DNA of 7,883 nt from Cytophagales bacterium (lineage in GTDB: Bacteria; Bacteroidota; Bacteroidia; Cytophagales; Cyclobacteriaceae): assembly GCA_003541895.1 (NCBI GenBank), contig DPLR01000662.1, positions 1 through 7,883 on the forward strand, in the 5' to 3' direction. The position numbers and the translations under genes were made by a program. This document shows positions 6,427 to 7,883 of this stretch, one piece after another. Every line of letters begins with the position of its first letter. Position 1 is the first letter of the stretch. The notes below the pieces were generated by a model. That model had not been told where the DNA came from, ran no database searches, and was given only the letters and a program-made list of their open reading frames with translations.

Positions 6427-6497
6427 TTCACAAAAATGAGGATCAAAGATGAAAATAAATCACCAAAAGATCGCGCGCTTGGTTTCATTTTATAACT

Positions 6498-6505
6498 TAC
6501 TTTTG
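6498..6505 (+). promoter_or_regulatory. Candidate -7 promoter box for the hydrolase/methylase genes
   Basis: TACTTTTG matches the Bacteroidota -7 consensus TAnnTTTG at every fixed position, in the divergent region between lysA and the hydrolase gene. A possible -33 TTG lies at 6479-6481 with a 16-base spacer, shorter than the usual 19-21. The box ends 11 bases before the ATG at 6517, implying a very short leader. Confidence 0.4.
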
Positions 6506-6516
6506 AATTGAATCTT

Positions 6517-7281
6517 ATGAAGCTTTTTTTTCGGCAATACGGGCAAGGCGAACCGCTCATTATTTTGCACGGTCTTCTCGGTTCTTCTGATAACTGGCAC
6601 TCGTTAGGCCGGTTGTTTGGAGAAAGTTTTACAGTTTATCTCGTTGACCAACGTAACCACGGGCAGTCGCCTCATAGCGATCAGATCAATTACAACCTGC
6701 TGACAGAGGATCTCGAAGCTTTCATGAAAGAAAATAAAATCGAGCGAGCCAATTTGATTGGTCATTCGATGGGCGGAAAAACGGTGATGAATTTTGCCGT
6801 GAAGAATCCCGCCAAAGTAAACAAGCTGATTGTTGTTGACATCGTTCCGAAATATTATGTAGTGCGGCATGATCGGTTGATTGAAGGAATGAAGGCAATT
6901 CCGTTGGATGAGATCACCTCGCGATCAGAAGCAGAAATTATTATGTCGGGCTACGAACCCGAGGCAGCCGTTCGTCAGTTCCTGTTAAAAAATCTGGCCC
7001 GCGATGATGAAGGCAAATTTTATTGGCGCCCTAATCTTCATGCCATTGACGAGCACCTGGATGAAATTGGGGCCGGCATGGTTTATCCAGGATCGTTTGA
7101 GGGCACAACACTTTTTGTAAATGGTGAGCGCTCCAATTATTTTGCCGAAGGTGATCAGGAGCTAATCGCAAAAATTTTCCCTCACGCACAATTTGCCACA
7201 CTCAACACGGGCCATTGGGTGCAAGCCGAAAAACCACAAGAGTTTGCTCAACTGGCCTTGCAATTCTTACATGGAAAATAA
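6517..7281 (+). CDS. YbfF/ABHD11-type alpha/beta hydrolase
   Basis: This is a 254-residue cytoplasmic alpha/beta hydrolase resembling E. coli YbfF and eukaryotic ABHD11 esterases. The oxyanion segment 'LHGLLGSSDNW' (18-27), 'VDQRNHGQSPHS' (43-54) and the nucleophile elbow 'GHSMGGKT' with Ser84 are the hallmarks of that subgroup. His233 in 'TGHWVQAEKP' is the catalytic histidine. Asp108 in 'VVDIVP' is a candidate acid, less certain. The ATG at 6517 is chosen over an in-frame TTG at 6508 because the domain starts immediately ('MKLFFRQYG'). Members hydrolyse short acyl esters or acyl-CoA thioesters in vitro; the natural substrate is unknown. Its last 11 bases overlap the start of the methyltransferase gene, so the two are very likely translationally linked. 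It diverges from lysA. A signal peptide is absent. Confidence 0.92.
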   Translation: MKLFFRQYGQGEPLIILHGLLGSSDNWHSLGRLFGESFTVYLVDQRNHGQSPHSDQINYNLLTEDLEAFMKENKIERANLIGHSMGGKTVMNFAVKNPAKVNKLIVVDIVPKYYVVRHDRLIEGMKAIPLDEITSRSEAEIIMSGYEPEAAVRQFLLKNLARDDEGKFYWRPNLHAIDEHLDEIGAGMVYPGSFEGTTLFVNGERSNYFAEGDQELIAKIFPHAQFATLNTGHWVQAEKPQEFAQLALQFLHGK

Positions 7282-7883
7282 CGGTAAACTTTTTCTGATC
7301 CCATCACACATTGCTATTGGTTCGAACAGTGGCATTCCGCAGATGGTTATAGATGCACTGAAAACCATCACTCATTTTTTGGCAGAGGATTTGCGTTCGG
7401 CTCGCAGATTTTTATCCGGGCTGAAAATTTATGATAGCATTGAATCGCTGCATTTTTCCACATTGAATAAAGACACGCAAGAAAGAGAGCTGACTGAATT
7501 ATTCTCGCCTATTTTTTCAGGCGAAAATCTGGGTGTTATTTCTGAAGCGGGTTGCCCGGGCGTGGCCGATCCGGGAGCGCTGGCTGTGAAATATGCCCAT
7601 GAAAAAAATATCCAAGTAATTCCGCTCGTTGGGCCATCATCCATTTTACTTGCGTTGATGGCTTCGGGTTTGAACGGACAACAATTTGCTTTTCATGGCT
7701 ACTTACCAATCGATTCAAAAGAAGTGATCCAAAAAATTAAATTGTTGGAGAAGGAATCAGCTCAAAAAAAACAAACGCAAATTTTTATTGAAACACCGTA
7801 CCGCAACAACCAGTTGTTGAAAACCCTGATCGAATCATTAAATCCGTTTACACAACTTTGCATTGCACTGAACCTAACGGCTC
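7271..7883 (+). CDS. RsmI-like SAM-dependent methyltransferase, 3' end missing
   Basis: This open frame of 204 codons starts at ATG 7271 and runs off the window. It belongs to the tetrapyrrole methylase superfamily and resembles RsmI (16S rRNA C1402 2'-O-methyltransferase), but is a divergent paralogue. 'FLAEDLRSARRFL' (36-48) corresponds to the RsmI 'AEDTR' block. 'GVISEAGCPGVADPGALAV' (88-106) matches the SAM-binding 'SDAGxPxxSDPG' block. 'PLVGPSSILLALMASGL' (118-134) matches 'GPSA...AL..SGL', followed by 'FAFHGYLP' (139-146) and 'IFIETPYRN' (171-179), equivalent to 'fyESPhR'. The usual N-terminal 'ATPIGNLxD' is replaced by 'IPSHIAIG', a feature I associate with a short Bacteroidota paralogue of about 230-240 residues, so perhaps 30 residues are missing. 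rRNA methylation is inferred by homology only; substrate may differ. The gene overlaps the hydrolase gene by 11 bases. Confidence 0.88.
   Translation, partial: MENNGKLFLIPSHIAIGSNSGIPQMVIDALKTITHFLAEDLRSARRFLSGLKIYDSIESLHFSTLNKDTQERELTELFSPIFSGENLGVISEAGCPGVADPGALAVKYAHEKNIQVIPLVGPSSILLALMASGLNGQQFAFHGYLPIDSKEVIQKIKLLEKESAQKKQTQIFIETPYRNNQLLKTLIESLNPFTQLCIALNLTA

Noticed and set aside
6136..6495. 119-codon plus-strand frame antisense to the start of lysA
   Set aside because: It is antisense to conserved PLP-binding sequence and has no recognisable protein features.
6427..6516. Lysine riboswitch or other leader RNA upstream of lysA
   Set aside because: The gap is only 90 bases, shared with a divergent gene, and shows no strong stem set or terminator; it is too short for a lysine riboswitch.

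Overview
The window looks like a chromosomal segment from a member of the Bacteroidota, probably Cytophagales-like (the order is inference). The phylum call rests on several signs. The exported proteins have signal peptides ending in '-AQ'. The diaminopimelate decarboxylase carries a GSGFKV variant of its glycine-rich loop. A short paralogue of the RsmI-type methylases is present. Start codons lack clear Shine-Dalgarno sequences. Boxes resembling the Bacteroidota TAnnTTTG -7 element lie close to start codons. Base composition is moderate, roughly 43-50% G+C in most coding rows sampled by eye.

Left part (1-3432, + strand). A DinB-like metal-binding protein is followed after 27 bases by an exported dienelactone hydrolase-family protein, and a strong intrinsic terminator closes this pair. 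Next is a 651-residue exported sialate O-acetylesterase-type SGNH hydrolase. These look like housekeeping or accessory hydrolases and nothing else from a sialic acid pathway is visible.

Middle part (3433-4485). A visibly A+T-rich 1-kb segment holds one unrecognised exported protein of 288 residues, with two SmpA/BLIP-like repeats and an NTF2-like tail. It is bounded by an exact 21-base direct repeat. The right copy is the 3' end of an intact VOC (glyoxalase-fold) gene. The left copy sits in what reads as the decayed C-terminal end of a second VOC gene. This is the most unusual spot in the window.

Right part, minus strand (6426 down to 4468). lysA (diaminopimelate decarboxylase, lysine and possibly peptidoglycan precursor synthesis), a two-motif CDGSH iron-sulfur protein and the VOC protein lie head to tail with gaps of 32 and 52 bases, and probably form one transcription unit. 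The first CDGSH motif has one extra residue before the histidine ligand. A perfect 14-base palindrome lies just upstream of the VOC start.

Right part, plus strand (6517-7883). An alpha/beta hydrolase of the YbfF/ABHD11 type diverges from lysA across a 90-base intergenic region. It overlaps by 11 bases a SAM-dependent methyltransferase gene of the tetrapyrrole methylase/RsmI superfamily, which runs off the window end. No stretch over 300 bases lacks a gene. I saw no tRNA, rRNA, CRISPR array, transposase, integrase or recognisable defence system, and I do not claim a novel multi-gene system.
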